Under the pieces are notes generated by a model. That model saw nothing but the letters and a program-made list of their open reading frames with translations, ran no database searches and had not been told where the DNA came from. The position numbers and the translations under genes are program-made. 64,000 bases of DNA from Pseudomonadota bacterium (GTDB lineage: Bacteria > Pseudomonadota > Gammaproteobacteria > Competibacterales > Competibacteraceae). Position 1 is the stretch's first letter; each line of letters opens with the position of its first letter. The DNA lies in the NCBI GenBank assembly GCA_022709365.1, contig JAKLIY010000013.1, positions 1-64,000 on the forward strand, given 5' to 3'. This document shows positions 18,794 through 30,262 of the stretch, piece by piece.

Positions 18794-19157
18794 ATGCAAA
18801 TGAAATTGTTAGCCTGCTCTTGGGATGCACGCTCGGCATCGCTGACAAAGTCCTTTATGGGGCATGACATCATCAAGGTCGGGGCAAAAAAATTCAGCCT
18901 GCCCGAAGATATTGTGAAAACCCACGTCAGTGCCGAGCAAAACGAAATGACCGCTCTGCGAATGCTGCTTATTATTGTGTTAGCGATCACATTGATCGGC
19001 CTCTTGTTCGCGATCCCACTGTACTTCTTGAGCAAAAAAAAAGCGGCTCACTATGGCATTCAAGACCAAAACCGGCGATACCTTTACCGTGTTGGCTAGC
19101 AACAATCGTGAATGGAAAATTTTAAGGAAATACTCTGGAATGGGGGTCTTTGATTAA
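18794..19157 (+). pseudogene. Small membrane protein, split at a 9-A tract
   Basis: The first frame (from 18794 or 18800, after a GGAGA site) encodes about 85 residues. They end in a hydrophobic helix (LLIIVLAITLIGLLFAIPLYFL) and a lysine run. The lysine run is nine A residues at 19034-19042. Immediately after, a different frame from 19053 encodes MAFKTKTGDTFTVLASNNRE and ends at 19157 (34 residues). The natural reading is one protein of about 120 residues broken by a one-base slip in the A-tract. Transcriptional slippage could still restore it. I do not recognise the family. Confidence 0.5.
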
Positions 19158-19180
19158 CCCCTAGCCAAAAGGAGACCCCG

Positions 19181-19838
19181 ATGGCCGGAGCCACGCATGA
19201 AATCCGTGTCGACGATACCGCCCTGCGCCGCGCTGGCCCGGTTGCGGGCGACCACCGGCGACTTGCAACCGGTGTTCCGCGATCTGGGCGAGGCGCTGCT
19301 GAACAGCACCCGCGAGCGCTTCCGCCGCCAGACCGCGCCCGATGGCTCGCCCTGGACCGCGCTCTCCCCGGCCTATCGCGCCCGCAAGAAACAGAACAAG
19401 GACAAGATCCTCACCCTGCGCGGCATTCTGCACGGCACGCTGGCCTATCAAGTCACCCCCGACGCCCTGCTCGTGAGGACGCCGTTGATCTACGGCGCCC
19501 CTCATCAATTCGGCGATCCCCGGCGGAACCTTCCCGCCCGCCTCTTCCTCGGTCTGTCCATCGCTGATCGCGCCGAGATCGACACGATCCTGCGCAAGCA
19601 TCTGGCCCGCGCCCTAGCGCAGGCGGCGGCACTGGCAACCGTGCTTAAATCCGGTATCGGCGACCTCGCCACGAAAGAGGATTTAACCCGGCTGGAGAGC
19701 AAACTGGAATCCCGGCTGAACCTGCTTGAGGAACGTACTGAAGGGCGCTTCAAGTTGCTGCAATGGATGCTGGCGTTCAACTTGGCGATTAGCGTCGCCC
19801 TGCTCTGGATATTGATTCGCACGGCGACCGCCGGGTAG
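19181..19838 (+). pseudogene. Mu gpG-like virion morphogenesis protein with N-terminal frameshift and foreign C-terminus
   Basis: The frame at 19181 starts MAGATHEIRVDDTALR, typical of phage virion morphogenesis proteins. The continuation (LARLRATTGDLQPVFRDLGE, FRRQTAPDGSPWTALSPAY) lies in the frame open from 19197, so a one-base slip near 19225 splits it. The last 55 or so residues (GDLATKEDLTRLESKLESRL, then a hydrophobic helix LAFNLAISVALLWILI) look like a DUF1640/CCDC90-type coiled coil with membrane anchor, not a capsid protein. I infer fusion by deletion in a decaying prophage. Confidence 0.7.
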
Positions 19839-19839
19839 T

Positions 19840-19862
19840 CCCTGCGTAATTCCTGCGTAACC
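19840..19862 (+). repeat. 23-bp direct repeat near the right end of the element
   Basis: Exact copy of the 23 bases at 17531-17553, immediately after the broken virion gene. The stretch from here to 19990 has no gene I can support. Confidence 0.7.
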
Positions 19863-19990
19863 GTGCAGGGAAAAACCGGGTATCGACGGGAATCAACCGC
19901 CATAACATAAACCGCTTGACGCTTGATTTTTCAGATAAACGGCAACAATCCGTAGACTACGAAAACGAACGGATATATATTGAGAAGAGT

Positions 19991-20036
19991 CTTTTAATCT
20001 GTTGGCCGTGCGTTTGAACCGCACACGGCCCACCAA
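19991..20036 (+). repeat. attR-like truncated duplicate of tRNA-Lys
   Basis: Matches the 3' half of tRNA-Lys (17441-17486) at 44 of 46 positions, from the anticodon loop to beyond CCA. The D-arm and 5' acceptor strand are missing, so it cannot be a functional tRNA. It marks the distal end of the inserted element. Confidence 0.85.
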
Positions 20037-20042
20037 ATAATC

Positions 20043-20078
20043 AAAGGCTTAGGCGCTTTGCCTGAGCCTTTCTTTTTT
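20043..20078 (+). terminator. Rho-independent terminator, probably the original one of tRNA-Lys
   Basis: Stem AAGGCTTAGGC / GCCTGAGCCTT (one G-U) with a 5-base loop and a T-rich tail. It lies directly after the duplicated tRNA end, where the uninterrupted chromosome would have had the tRNA terminator. Confidence 0.75.
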
Positions 20079-20096
20079 CATGTAGACCCTAATTTG

Positions 20097-20651
20097 ATGA
20101 CTTTGCGATCGCTGATGATGAAATTCATTGAAATGCTTCTCGAACGCACCATCCTGCTCAGCCGCTGGCTACTGGCACCACTGTACCTGGCGCTAATCGC
20201 CGTCCTGATCCTGTTCACGATCAAAGCCGTACAGGAAGTGATCCACTTGTTCGACGTGATTCTGACCGTCAGTGAAACCGATCTTATTCTATCGGTGCTG
20301 GGGCTGGTCGACATGGTGCTGGTAGCCAACTTGCTGGTGATGGTGATTCTCAGCAGCTATGAGACTTTCGTCTCCGCGCTGGATACCGCCGAAGGCCAGG
20401 AAAAACCATCCTGGTTGGGCAAGATCGACGCCGCTACGATCAAGATTAAACTGGCGGTCGCCATCGTCGCCATTTCCTCGATTCATCTGCTCAAGGCGTT
20501 TATGACCACCCCCTCCCAGGACACCAGTCAGCCGTTGTGGAACAACACGTTATTCTGGCTGGTGGTCATCCATCTGACCTTTGTGGTCTCTGCACTGGTG
20601 ATGGCGTGGATTGACCGGATTGCCTTCGCTCCCCACCGGGAACATCACTGA
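20097..20651 (+). CDS. UPF0114 (YqhA-like) membrane protein
   Basis: A protein of about 184 aa with four predicted membrane helices: about residues 17-38, 60-85, 120-140 and 150-172 of this start. The family-typical SRWLLAPLYLAL opening, LVDMVLVANLLVMV and SSIHLLKAF motifs match E. coli YqhA closely. Function is not established for the family. Starts at 20115 or 20118 (MKFIEMLLERTILL) are equally plausible and would fit YqhA better; no strong ribosome-binding site decides. It overlaps the convergent ATPase gene by seven bases. Confidence 0.85.
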   Translation: MTLRSLMMKFIEMLLERTILLSRWLLAPLYLALIAVLILFTIKAVQEVIHLFDVILTVSETDLILSVLGLVDMVLVANLLVMVILSSYETFVSALDTAEGQEKPSWLGKIDAATIKIKLAVAIVAISSIHLLKAFMTTPSQDTSQPLWNNTLFWLVVIHLTFVVSALVMAWIDRIAFAPHREHH

Positions 20652-21526
20652 AGACCCTGCCGGCCCACCCAGTCGCGGGCGAACTGCCAGGCCACCCGGC
20701 CACTGCGCGACCCGCGCTGCAAAGCCCATTGCAAGGCTGCCTGGCGGGCGGATTCGTCCAGCCCCGCCGACCAGGCCAGACGCTCCAGCCAACAGGCGAC
20801 AATGGCGAGATAATCATCTTGGCTGAAGGGATGAAAGGACAGCCAGAGTCCAAAGCGCTCGGATAGCGAGATTTTTTCCTCCACCGCCTCGCCGTGATGC
20901 AGCTCGCCCTCGATCAACCGGGCGTCTTCGTTCTCCCGCTGATATTCAGGCAACAGGTGACGGCGATTGGACGTCGCGCAGAGCAACACATTGTCGGGCG
21001 CAACGCTGATCGAACCGTCCAGCATCGCCTTGAGCGCTTTGTAACTGGGATCGTTCGCTTCGAACGACAAATCATCGCAATAGAGCAGGAACCGTTCCGG
21101 CCGGTCAAACAGCGGTTCAACGATGTCGGGCAAGTCGAGCAGATCGTGTTTATCCACTTCGATCAGCCGCAAACCCCGGTCGGCATATTCATTGAGCAGC
21201 GCTTTGATCAATGAAGATTTCCCGGTGCCGCGCGATCCCCACAGCAGGACATGATTGCAGGAACGCCCGGCCAGGAATTGCCGGATATTCAAATCCAGCG
21301 CCGCTTTCTGACGGTCGATCCGTTGCAGATCGGCCAGCCGCAAGGGGTGGGAATGGCGCACCGGTTGCAGATAGCCGCTCTGGCCAAGTCGTCGCCAGCG
21401 ACAGGCTCGCCAGTGCGCCCAGTCCGGCGGATCCAGCGCCGACGGCAATGACTGTTCCCACCGGGCAAGAAGATGAATCAGGCGTTCCGCGAGCGCCTGA
21501 TCAATGGTTAGCGTCACCGAGGTCAC
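20645..21526 (-). CDS. DUF815 family AAA+ ATPase
   Basis: A 293-aa P-loop ATPase of the DUF815 family. Walker A is GSRGTGKSSLIKALL (about residue 97), Walker B LLYCDDLSFE (about 146) and sensor 1 LLCATSNRRHLLPE. The C-terminal part is a helical lid. The family is widespread in proteobacteria without a firm role. It follows prc by four bases on the same strand, so the two are likely one transcript. The start MTSVTLTIDQALAERL was taken because it falls just after prc. Confidence 0.88.
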   Translation of the reverse strand: MTSVTLTIDQALAERLIHLLARWEQSLPSALDPPDWAHWRACRWRRLGQSGYLQPVRHSHPLRLADLQRIDRQKAALDLNIRQFLAGRSCNHVLLWGSRGTGKSSLIKALLNEYADRGLRLIEVDKHDLLDLPDIVEPLFDRPERFLLYCDDLSFEANDPSYKALKAMLDGSISVAPDNVLLCATSNRRHLLPEYQRENEDARLIEGELHHGEAVEEKISLSERFGLWLSFHPFSQDDYLAIVACWLERLAWSAGLDESARQAALQWALQRGSRSGRVAWQFARDWVGRQGLQ

Positions 21527-21530
21527 GGCG

Positions 21531-23636
21531 TCAGTGGCTCATCACCAGCGTGCTGACCCCCTGACCCGCGCTCAACAGGATCAGATCGGCCACGATCCGG
21601 GCGCTTTCCTCAAGCGCTACATCCGGGATTACGCTGTCCTTACCCTCAGGAATTTCATCGCCGGGTTTGAGCGGCGGTAATTTCTTCATCGCCCGGTAAC
21701 GGTTCTCGCGCTCCCGCTGCCAAGTTTCGAGACGTTCCTGCTCAGTCCGGCGCTGCGTTTCCAGCAGCGAGACGGTCGTCTTTTCCCGCTGTTGCCGGGC
21801 GAATTCGAGATCATGCAGGAAGGCTTGATAATCCGTATCGTCAGCGATTCGCGCCTGATGCCGCCGCGTCAACTCCGGCACTTGGGCCGCCAGTCGCTGG
21901 TTACCCTTATAAGGGGTGGCGGGAATCTCATCCCAGGGCAGGGCATTCTTCTGGGCGCTTTCGCCGATGTCCTCGCTGTCCATCGCCGAGGGAATGGCGA
22001 TGTCGGGCCGTACCCCACGATGCTGGGTACTGCCACCGCTGACCCGATAGAACTTGGCGATGGTCATCTTCAACTGGCCTTGCGAATCCTTGGCGCGCGT
22101 CAGCCGACCCAGATCCACCAAGGTCTGCACCGTGCCCTTGCCAAAGGTCGGATCACCGATGACGATGCCACGCCCGTAGTCCTGAATGGCACCGGCAAAG
22201 ATTTCCGAGGCCGAGGCGCTGGCGTGATCGACTAACACCGCTAACGGGCCGTCATACGCTTGACCACGCTCGCCGTCCTCCTCAACTTCCACCCGACCGC
22301 CGGCATTCCTGACCTGAACAACGGGTCCGTTGTCGATGAACAGCCCGGTCAGATCGACCGCTTCTTGCAGGGAACCGCCGCCATTTTCGCGCAGATCCAG
22401 CACTAGGCCATCGATCTGTCCTTGCAGTTCCTTGAGCAGTCGCCGGACGTCGCGGGTGGTGCTGCGATAATCCTTGACCCCGCGCCGGGCCGCTTCAAAA
22501 TCACTATAAAATGCCGGGATGGTCACCACACCGATGCGTAGTTCGCGGCCACTGGAGTCTTTAAACGTTCTGATTTCACTCTTGGCCGCCTGTTTTTCCA
22601 GCTTGATAGTGTCGCGCACCAGCCGCACGGTCTTTTCCGCCGCCGCCGCGCCGACCTTGCCCGGCAGGATTTTCAGGCGCACCACCGTACCGCGCGGGCC
22701 GCGGATTTTCTCGACCACATCGTCGAGTCGCCAGCCAACGACATCGGTCCAAGGTTCCTTTTCGCCCTGCGCCACCGCGACGATCTTGTCACTGGGCCGA
22801 ATTTGCTGGCTCAAATCCGCCGGGCCGCCGGTGACCAACTCGACGACTGTGACCTGCTCATCCTCCATGCGCAGCACACAACCGATGCCCTCCAGGGACA
22901 GCCGCATCTGGATATTGAAATTCTCGGTATTGCGCGGCGAGAAGTAAGCGGTATGTGGATCAAAGGCTTGGGCCACCGCGTTCATGTACCACTGAAACAC
23001 ATCTTCGCTGGTGGATTGCAGGGCCTGGTGCAGTCGGTTGTCGTAGCGCTTGCTCAACAACTCGCGGGCGGCAGGCTGATCCTTGCCAGATAGCATCACG
23101 GTCAACATTTCGTGCTTGAGCCGCTTGCGCCACAGATCATCGAGTTCCGCCGGGGTTTTAGCCCAAGGAGCGTCTTTGCGGTTCACCTCCAGCGATTCAG
23201 GGACATCGAAACGAAAGTCCTGCTTCAATAGTTCCTGGATATGGGTAGTGCGCTCGGCCAACCGGCGCAGGTACAAATTAAAAATCGCATAGGCCGGCTG
23301 CAGGTCGCCGCTTTTCAGGGCGTCGTCCAGGGTATGGCGATATGGCTCGAAACTGGCGATATCGCTGGCCAGAAAATAGGAGCGGCTGAAATCGAGACTG
23401 TCGAGATAGGCGTTCAGCACCAGCGAGGATAGCGCATCATCCAGTGGACTCTGCCGATAATGATGCTGCGATAACAGATCAGCGATGGTTCGATCCAGCG
23501 AATCCTGCCGGGCGGTCGGCACCAGGGTTTTCACCTCGGGGCCAGCGTCTGGCTCAGCCGGTTTGGCAAAAGCTCCCGGTAAAACCAGAATCAGGAGTAG
23601 CAGAGTCAGGGATTTGAGGCTTGGCAAATGGTACAT
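21531..23636 (-). CDS. prc: Carboxy-terminal (tail-specific) protease Prc
   Basis: Prc is a periplasmic serine protease that trims proteins with apolar C-termini and degrades envelope substrates. The 701-aa precursor has a signal peptide (about residues 1-24) and an N-terminal helical domain. A PDZ domain (IGCVLRMEDEQVTVVELVTG) lies near 250. The S41 catalytic core has Ser in DHASASASEIFAGA and Lys in GDPTFGKGTVQ. A C-terminal DUF3340-like region completes it. All catalytic residues are present and the length fits the long Prc/Tsp subfamily. Confidence 0.96.
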   Translation of the reverse strand: MYHLPSLKSLTLLLLILVLPGAFAKPAEPDAGPEVKTLVPTARQDSLDRTIADLLSQHHYRQSPLDDALSSLVLNAYLDSLDFSRSYFLASDIASFEPYRHTLDDALKSGDLQPAYAIFNLYLRRLAERTTHIQELLKQDFRFDVPESLEVNRKDAPWAKTPAELDDLWRKRLKHEMLTVMLSGKDQPAARELLSKRYDNRLHQALQSTSEDVFQWYMNAVAQAFDPHTAYFSPRNTENFNIQMRLSLEGIGCVLRMEDEQVTVVELVTGGPADLSQQIRPSDKIVAVAQGEKEPWTDVVGWRLDDVVEKIRGPRGTVVRLKILPGKVGAAAAEKTVRLVRDTIKLEKQAAKSEIRTFKDSSGRELRIGVVTIPAFYSDFEAARRGVKDYRSTTRDVRRLLKELQGQIDGLVLDLRENGGGSLQEAVDLTGLFIDNGPVVQVRNAGGRVEVEEDGERGQAYDGPLAVLVDHASASASEIFAGAIQDYGRGIVIGDPTFGKGTVQTLVDLGRLTRAKDSQGQLKMTIAKFYRVSGGSTQHRGVRPDIAIPSAMDSEDIGESAQKNALPWDEIPATPYKGNQRLAAQVPELTRRHQARIADDTDYQAFLHDLEFARQQREKTTVSLLETQRRTEQERLETWQRERENRYRAMKKLPPLKPGDEIPEGKDSVIPDVALEESARIVADLILLSAGQGVSTLVMSH

Positions 23637-23681
23637 GGGGCTTCTCGACAGAAACAGGCCGTGAACGTCGCGTTCTCCAGT

Positions 23682-24527
23682 TTAGAACGGCGTGGGATGA
23701 ACCAGCACGATGTCCGTGGCAACCGGTTGCTTGCCATTCGGCTCGGCCAGGGTAAATTCAAAAATATGATTGCGGGACGGCAACTTCATGACGTTGAAGC
23801 CATCCGGCAGGCTGGAATCGTGGAAGAACGCGGTCCGATACGGGGATTCCGGATCACGGGAGTCGGTTTTCCACAAATACGGCGACAGTTTGACCAGAAA
23901 ACGCATGAAGCCAAAACTCTTATTATCGTCATGGTGGTAACAATAGCCGCGCACCCGCGAACCCATCGCTCCCCAGAGCGGTGAGAGGTAATCATCGCCT
24001 CGGGTCGGCAGCAGTCCCGGCACCAGGTAACCAGACACGAACATGTCTGATTCCCGACGCAGCTCTTCAGACACGTTATCGAAAGCCAGGGTTTCCACCC
24101 GACAACCCTTATTTTGCAAGGCGCGCACCACCTGCACGAAATCGCCGTCGCCGGTCGCCAGCAGCACCCGGTCGAGATTCTCTGATTGCAGCAGCACGTC
24201 GACCGCCATGTCGAGATCAGCGTTAGCCTTGCCGTAACGGTTGCCGGCTTCGTCCTGGAACCACTTGACCCGCTTTTCGATCACCTTATAACCGAGTTCG
24301 CGCAGCGCGGACTGATAAGCGCGAGCTTTGTCCCGATAGACCGTGTTGGTTTCAGCGCGTTCCTCGTCATAGGACAGATAGACATTCAATCGCAGCGGTT
24401 CGGCGTAATCCCGACAGGCGAATTCGCGCAGCACGTCATATTGCATCCGCTGTCCGCCGTTGCGGGAAATGTTGGCGGCGTCCACATAAACGCCAACTTT
24501 GGCATGAGATTTGAGGTCAATGGTCAT
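23682..24527 (-). CDS. NYN-domain (LabA/DUF88) putative RNase
   Basis: A 281-aa protein with an N-terminal NYN domain, a PIN-like nuclease fold. VGVYVDAANISRNGG supplies the first acidic residue, KANADLDMAVDVLL the second, and LATGDGDFVQVVRAL the third. It is followed by a beta-rich C-terminal domain of about 110 residues that ends in a basic/aromatic strand set. Members of the family cleave RNA, but the substrate here is unknown. The 270 bp between this gene and the divergent OmpA-like gene should hold both promoters; I see no clear consensus there. Confidence 0.85.
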   Translation of the reverse strand: MTIDLKSHAKVGVYVDAANISRNGGQRMQYDVLREFACRDYAEPLRLNVYLSYDEERAETNTVYRDKARAYQSALRELGYKVIEKRVKWFQDEAGNRYGKANADLDMAVDVLLQSENLDRVLLATGDGDFVQVVRALQNKGCRVETLAFDNVSEELRRESDMFVSGYLVPGLLPTRGDDYLSPLWGAMGSRVRGYCYHHDDNKSFGFMRFLVKLSPYLWKTDSRDPESPYRTAFFHDSSLPDGFNVMKLPSRNHIFEFTLAEPNGKQPVATDIVLVHPTPF

Positions 24528-24797
24528 ATGCTTGTTTTAAAACTCTTTACGTAATCGTTTGCTGATGTTAAGGGAATTAAAAAGTACCCTTTTGATGACG
24601 CTTGCGGAACCCATTTAATCATCAACAGCGTCCACAAAGCGGCGCTATTCTACCGGTTTCTGCGGGGTTCCTGATACGTTCGGAATGAGGTCGGGGTAAA
24701 ATCAGCCGCTGGCGGCTAGGTTTGTAGGATGTTCGTTCTAAGAGTATTTGTACTATTCTATAGTTCAGTTCATCACGAATAGTAAGAGGTTATCGAC

Positions 24798-25526
24798 ATG
24801 AATCTATCGCGTCTCGCCACCGCCAGCTTGCTGGCCTGCACCGTCCTTGCTACCGGGTTCATCACGCCTGAGGCCGCTGCTCAACCACGCTCCGGCTACG
24901 AGGACGTCGATAACGATCAGGGCGGTCCTCAACAGGGCTATCCAGCCCGAGGCGGTCGACAAGACTCTCAAGACGGCGAGTGGGGTAACCCCCAGCAGGA
25001 CTATCCAGCCCGAGGCGGTCGGCAGGACTCCCAAGACGGCGAGTGGGGCAGCCCCCAGCAGGAAGATCAAGGCGGTGGCTGGGGTCGCGCCCAGCAGGAA
25101 ATCGAACAGATCATCACCCCGGAATACCGCCGCCTCGGGATGCGGCTGGAACGACTGCCCAACGGCAGCCTGCGGTTGCGGTTGCCCAGCGAAGTGATGT
25201 TCGCCTATGACAGCGCCAACATCAGTCCCGGCTTCGCGCCCACCCTGCGCAAAGTTGCCGGTTTCATGGAGCGTTATCCCCGCACTCGGGCGCGCATCAT
25301 CGGCCACACGGATAGCGTCGGTTCGGATAGCTACAATCTGGACCTGTCGTTGCGCCGGGCGGAAAGTGCAGCCGCGTTTCTGAACGCACAGGGTGTGCAA
25401 CAACGGCGATTGCTCACTGACGGTCGCGGCAAGCAGGAACCCATCGCCAGTAATTCGACGCCCGAAGGCCGGCAGATGAACCGGCGGGTCGACATCATCA
25501 TTATGCGGCCGCCGCGCCGGAATTGA
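24798..25526 (+). CDS. OmpA-family protein with repeated Gln/Gly linker
   Basis: A 242-aa exported protein. It has a signal peptide (cleavage likely after EAAA near residue 28), a low-complexity linker, and an OmpA C-terminal domain with VMFAYDSANISPGF and the peptidoglycan-binding IIGHTDSVGSDSYNLDLSLRR motif. The linker holds two near-identical 21-residue units and a partial third (24930-25055 and onward). No lipobox is seen, so it is probably periplasmic or attached through another anchor. An AGAGG site precedes the ATG. Confidence 0.88.
   Translation: MNLSRLATASLLACTVLATGFITPEAAAQPRSGYEDVDNDQGGPQQGYPARGGRQDSQDGEWGNPQQDYPARGGRQDSQDGEWGSPQQEDQGGGWGRAQQEIEQIITPEYRRLGMRLERLPNGSLRLRLPSEVMFAYDSANISPGFAPTLRKVAGFMERYPRTRARIIGHTDSVGSDSYNLDLSLRRAESAAAFLNAQGVQQRRLLTDGRGKQEPIASNSTPEGRQMNRRVDIIIMRPPRRN
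24930..25055 (+). repeat. Two 63-bp tandem repeats in the OmpA-like linker
   Basis: Units 24930-24992 and 24993-25055 each encode 21 residues of the form QQxYPARGGRQDSQDGEWGxP. A shorter third copy (QQEDQGGGWG) follows. They keep the frame and lengthen the flexible linker. Confidence 0.85.
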
Positions 25527-25533
25527 CCCCGGA

Positions 25534-25956
25534 TCAGGCCTCCAGCGCAGCGCGGACTTGCGCGGCCAGTACCTTAAGTTGTTCGGGATTCGCCGGTTCG
25601 CGACCATGCGCACCGGCTTTCTGCCCTTCCCGCATCGGCACAATATGGACATGGTAGTGCAAAACGGTCTGGCCAGCGGCGGTGCCGTTGAACTGGCCGA
25701 TGCGGATGCCATCCGGACTCAGCGCCTTTTGCACCGCCCGGGCGACGCGCTGAACGGTCGATGCGACCGCTAGCAGATCGACTTCGGCGATTTCCAGCAG
25801 ATTAGGCGCGTGCGCCTTGGAAATGACCAGGGTATGCCCCGGACTGGCCGGACGGACGTCCATGAAGGTCAGCGTCTGGGCGTCTTCATGGACTTTAACC
25901 GCTGGGATCTCGCCTCGGACGATTTTGCAGAAAATGCAACTGGCGGATTCGGACAT
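25534..25956 (-). CDS. HIT-family hydrolase
   Basis: A 140-aa histidine-triad protein. The defining triad HYHVHIVP is near residue 98, and the N-terminal CIFCKIVRGEIPAVKVHED opening is typical of HinT-like enzymes. These hydrolyse nucleoside phosphoramidates or related adenylylated substrates. Two cysteines in the N-terminal CxxC may bind zinc. The gene is convergent with the OmpA-like gene (7-bp gap) and heads a run of minus-strand genes. Confidence 0.92.
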   Translation of the reverse strand: MSESASCIFCKIVRGEIPAVKVHEDAQTLTFMDVRPASPGHTLVISKAHAPNLLEIAEVDLLAVASTVQRVARAVQKALSPDGIRIGQFNGTAAGQTVLHYHVHIVPMREGQKAGAHGREPANPEQLKVLAAQVRAALEA

Positions 25957-25986
25957 GATGGAACATTCCTTGAGTCGTCAAGGGTT

Positions 25987-26703
25987 TCAAGGGGTGCTGC
26001 GCTCAAGCGAGCGGATTTCCAGGCGCAAATCTTCCCGCCCCTTCTTTTGCCGGGCGATCCGCACCGGAAGATATTGCAACTCGGTGGCGAACCAAAAGAT
26101 CGTGGTCCGGTTCCCATCGGGCCGGGTCTGACTGACACGCACCGTGCGCAATGGACCTAACACAGTCTTCAGGGTTTCCTCGCCTTCATTGCGGATTCGG
26201 TAAACCCGAGGTTCGATCCCATCGACCAGGGCGTATTGTTCCGGCAACTGGCCGCGCTGCAAATCCGACATCACTGCCAGATTCAAACTCAGCGGATCGG
26301 TGACGCCGGGCGATAATGGCAGGGTGGCCTGTTCAGCGTTGCTGCGCGCCTCAACCTGCGCCACCGGCCAATCGAAGCGCAATTGCACCTGCTGGGTTTC
26401 CCGTCCGGTATTCGCCTGTCGCTCGTAGCGGAGGGGCCGCACTTGGCCATCACGGATTTCGCCGTTGGCTTGTTCCTGAATCTGATGGGACGCCAACAAG
26501 GCTACTAGTGGATTGGGACGCACCGCGAAACGCAGGGCATAACCGTTCGACCCGGTGGCGTCCAGCGTCATCAACGCCTCGCCGATGGGCAGACCGGAGC
26601 CGTATAAATCATAGCGAGCCTGGAACGGCGCTATTGGCAAGTCAGCGTGAGCTGTGGACATCGCCAGCAAGCCGGCTAACACGATGGAGTAGGTCAGCTT
26701 CAT
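25987..26703 (-). CDS. DUF3108 periplasmic protein
   Basis: A 238-aa exported protein with a signal peptide (MKLTYSIVLAGLLAMSTAHA). The DUF3108-type beta-rich domain begins PFQARYDLYGSGLPIGEALM and contains a central YERQANTGRE strand. The family is common next to envelope and nucleotide genes, but its function is not known. I chose the methionine that starts the signal peptide; the frame is open 20 codons further upstream, overlapping the neighbouring small gene. Confidence 0.8.
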   Translation of the reverse strand: MKLTYSIVLAGLLAMSTAHADLPIAPFQARYDLYGSGLPIGEALMTLDATGSNGYALRFAVRPNPLVALLASHQIQEQANGEIRDGQVRPLRYERQANTGRETQQVQLRFDWPVAQVEARSNAEQATLPLSPGVTDPLSLNLAVMSDLQRGQLPEQYALVDGIEPRVYRIRNEGEETLKTVLGPLRTVRVSQTRPDGNRTTIFWFATELQYLPVRIARQKKGREDLRLEIRSLERSTP

Positions 26704-26710
26704 CAAGGAT

Positions 26711-26932
26711 TCAGGCTGGTAGTTGGGCCAACTGTTGGCGGCGTTCGCGAAGCAGCGTTTCATAGGCGCGGCTCAGCGCATGTTCATAGGCGCAATCACC
26801 TTGTTCACCCATCTTGTACAGGCGGCTTTCGAAAAAAGCGATTTCCTGGCGGAGGTAATCCGCCACTCGATAGTCGGCTGCCAGATGCCCCAGACTGACG
26901 GGGCGGGCGCCCAGTATAAAACTCGCATACAT
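26711..26932 (-). CDS. Hypothetical small helical protein
   Basis: A 73-aa frame just upstream of the DUF3108 gene on the same strand (7-bp gap to its chosen start). The sequence is mostly helical with aromatic and charged residues (DYLRQEIAFFESRLYKMGE, SRAYETLLRERRQQLAQL). I do not recognise a family. Codon use resembles the neighbours and the spacing suggests co-expression, so I consider it a likely real gene. Confidence 0.5.
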   Translation of the reverse strand: MYASFILGARPVSLGHLAADYRVADYLRQEIAFFESRLYKMGEQGDCAYEHALSRAYETLLRERRQQLAQLPA

Positions 26933-27025
26933 TTTTGCTTCCCCTCATCGGCTCTCATGGCTGTTCACCATAAAGCCTAGACGCATGAAGTGAATTTTGT
27001 ATGACGCTGGCGTTAAAACCGCTGC

Positions 27026-29768
<2,743 letters not shown>

Positions 29769-29772
<4 letters not shown>

Positions 29773-30098
29773 ATCGGTACTCCCGTGCTCTCCACGATCC
29801 AGTCCAGATAGGTCGCTGAACCGGCCTGAATCGGCAAAGCGATGATTTCCGGGACTTCGTAAGGATGCAGTTCACGGATACGCCCCTCCAGCAACGGGTA
29901 AACCGTGCTACGGGTTTTGATGATCAATAGCACTTCGGCGTCCCGCTGGATTCGCCCCTGCCAGCGATAGATCGAAGTCAACCCCGGCGCGATATTGACG
30001 CAGGCGGCCAGCCGCTCATCGACCACCGTTTCGGCGATACGCTCAGCAGTAGCGGGGTCCGGGCAGGTGCAATAGACCACCAGCGGTTGACTGTCCAT
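29769..30098 (-). CDS. cutA: Divalent-cation tolerance protein CutA
   Basis: A 109-aa trimeric CutA1 protein, implicated in copper and divalent-metal tolerance, although its mechanism is uncertain. Motifs seen are RLAACVNIAPGLTSIYRWQG and the C-terminal LHPYEVPEIIALPI, which is diagnostic. It overlaps the start of dsbD (four bases), so the two are coupled. Confidence 0.95.
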
Positions 30099-30192
30099 GA
30101 CAGATTCCTCTTCAGCAATGGAGACGGGAACGGGCTAACTACGGGAAGCGTAACGATAGACTCCCGGCCCGGCAATTTTCTTCACTGGGTCC

Positions 30193-30220
30193 CTTGAAAA
30201 TTTCTCACCTTGCCCCACTT
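30193..30220 (+). promoter_or_regulatory. Sigma-32-type heat-shock promoter of groESL
   Basis: CTTGAAA (30193-30199), a 13-bp spacer and CCCCACTT (30213-30220) match the RpoH consensus (CTTGAAA ... CCCCATNT) at seven and six or seven positions. It lies about 120 bp upstream of groES and ahead of a second, vegetative-type promoter. Confidence 0.75.
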
Positions 30221-30234
30221 CATATGTCAACCCC

Positions 30235-30262
30235 TTGACAGGGGGTTGTCGCTGACTATGAT
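30235..30262 (+). promoter_or_regulatory. Sigma-70-type promoter of groESL
   Basis: TTGACA (30235-30240), a 16-bp spacer, and TATGAT (30257-30262). The -10 box runs directly into the CIRCE operator, so a bound repressor would block this promoter. Confidence 0.8.

Noticed and set aside
19991..20036. Second tRNA-Lys gene
   Set aside because: Only the 3' half is present; the 5' acceptor strand and D-arm are missing, so it is an attachment-site duplicate.
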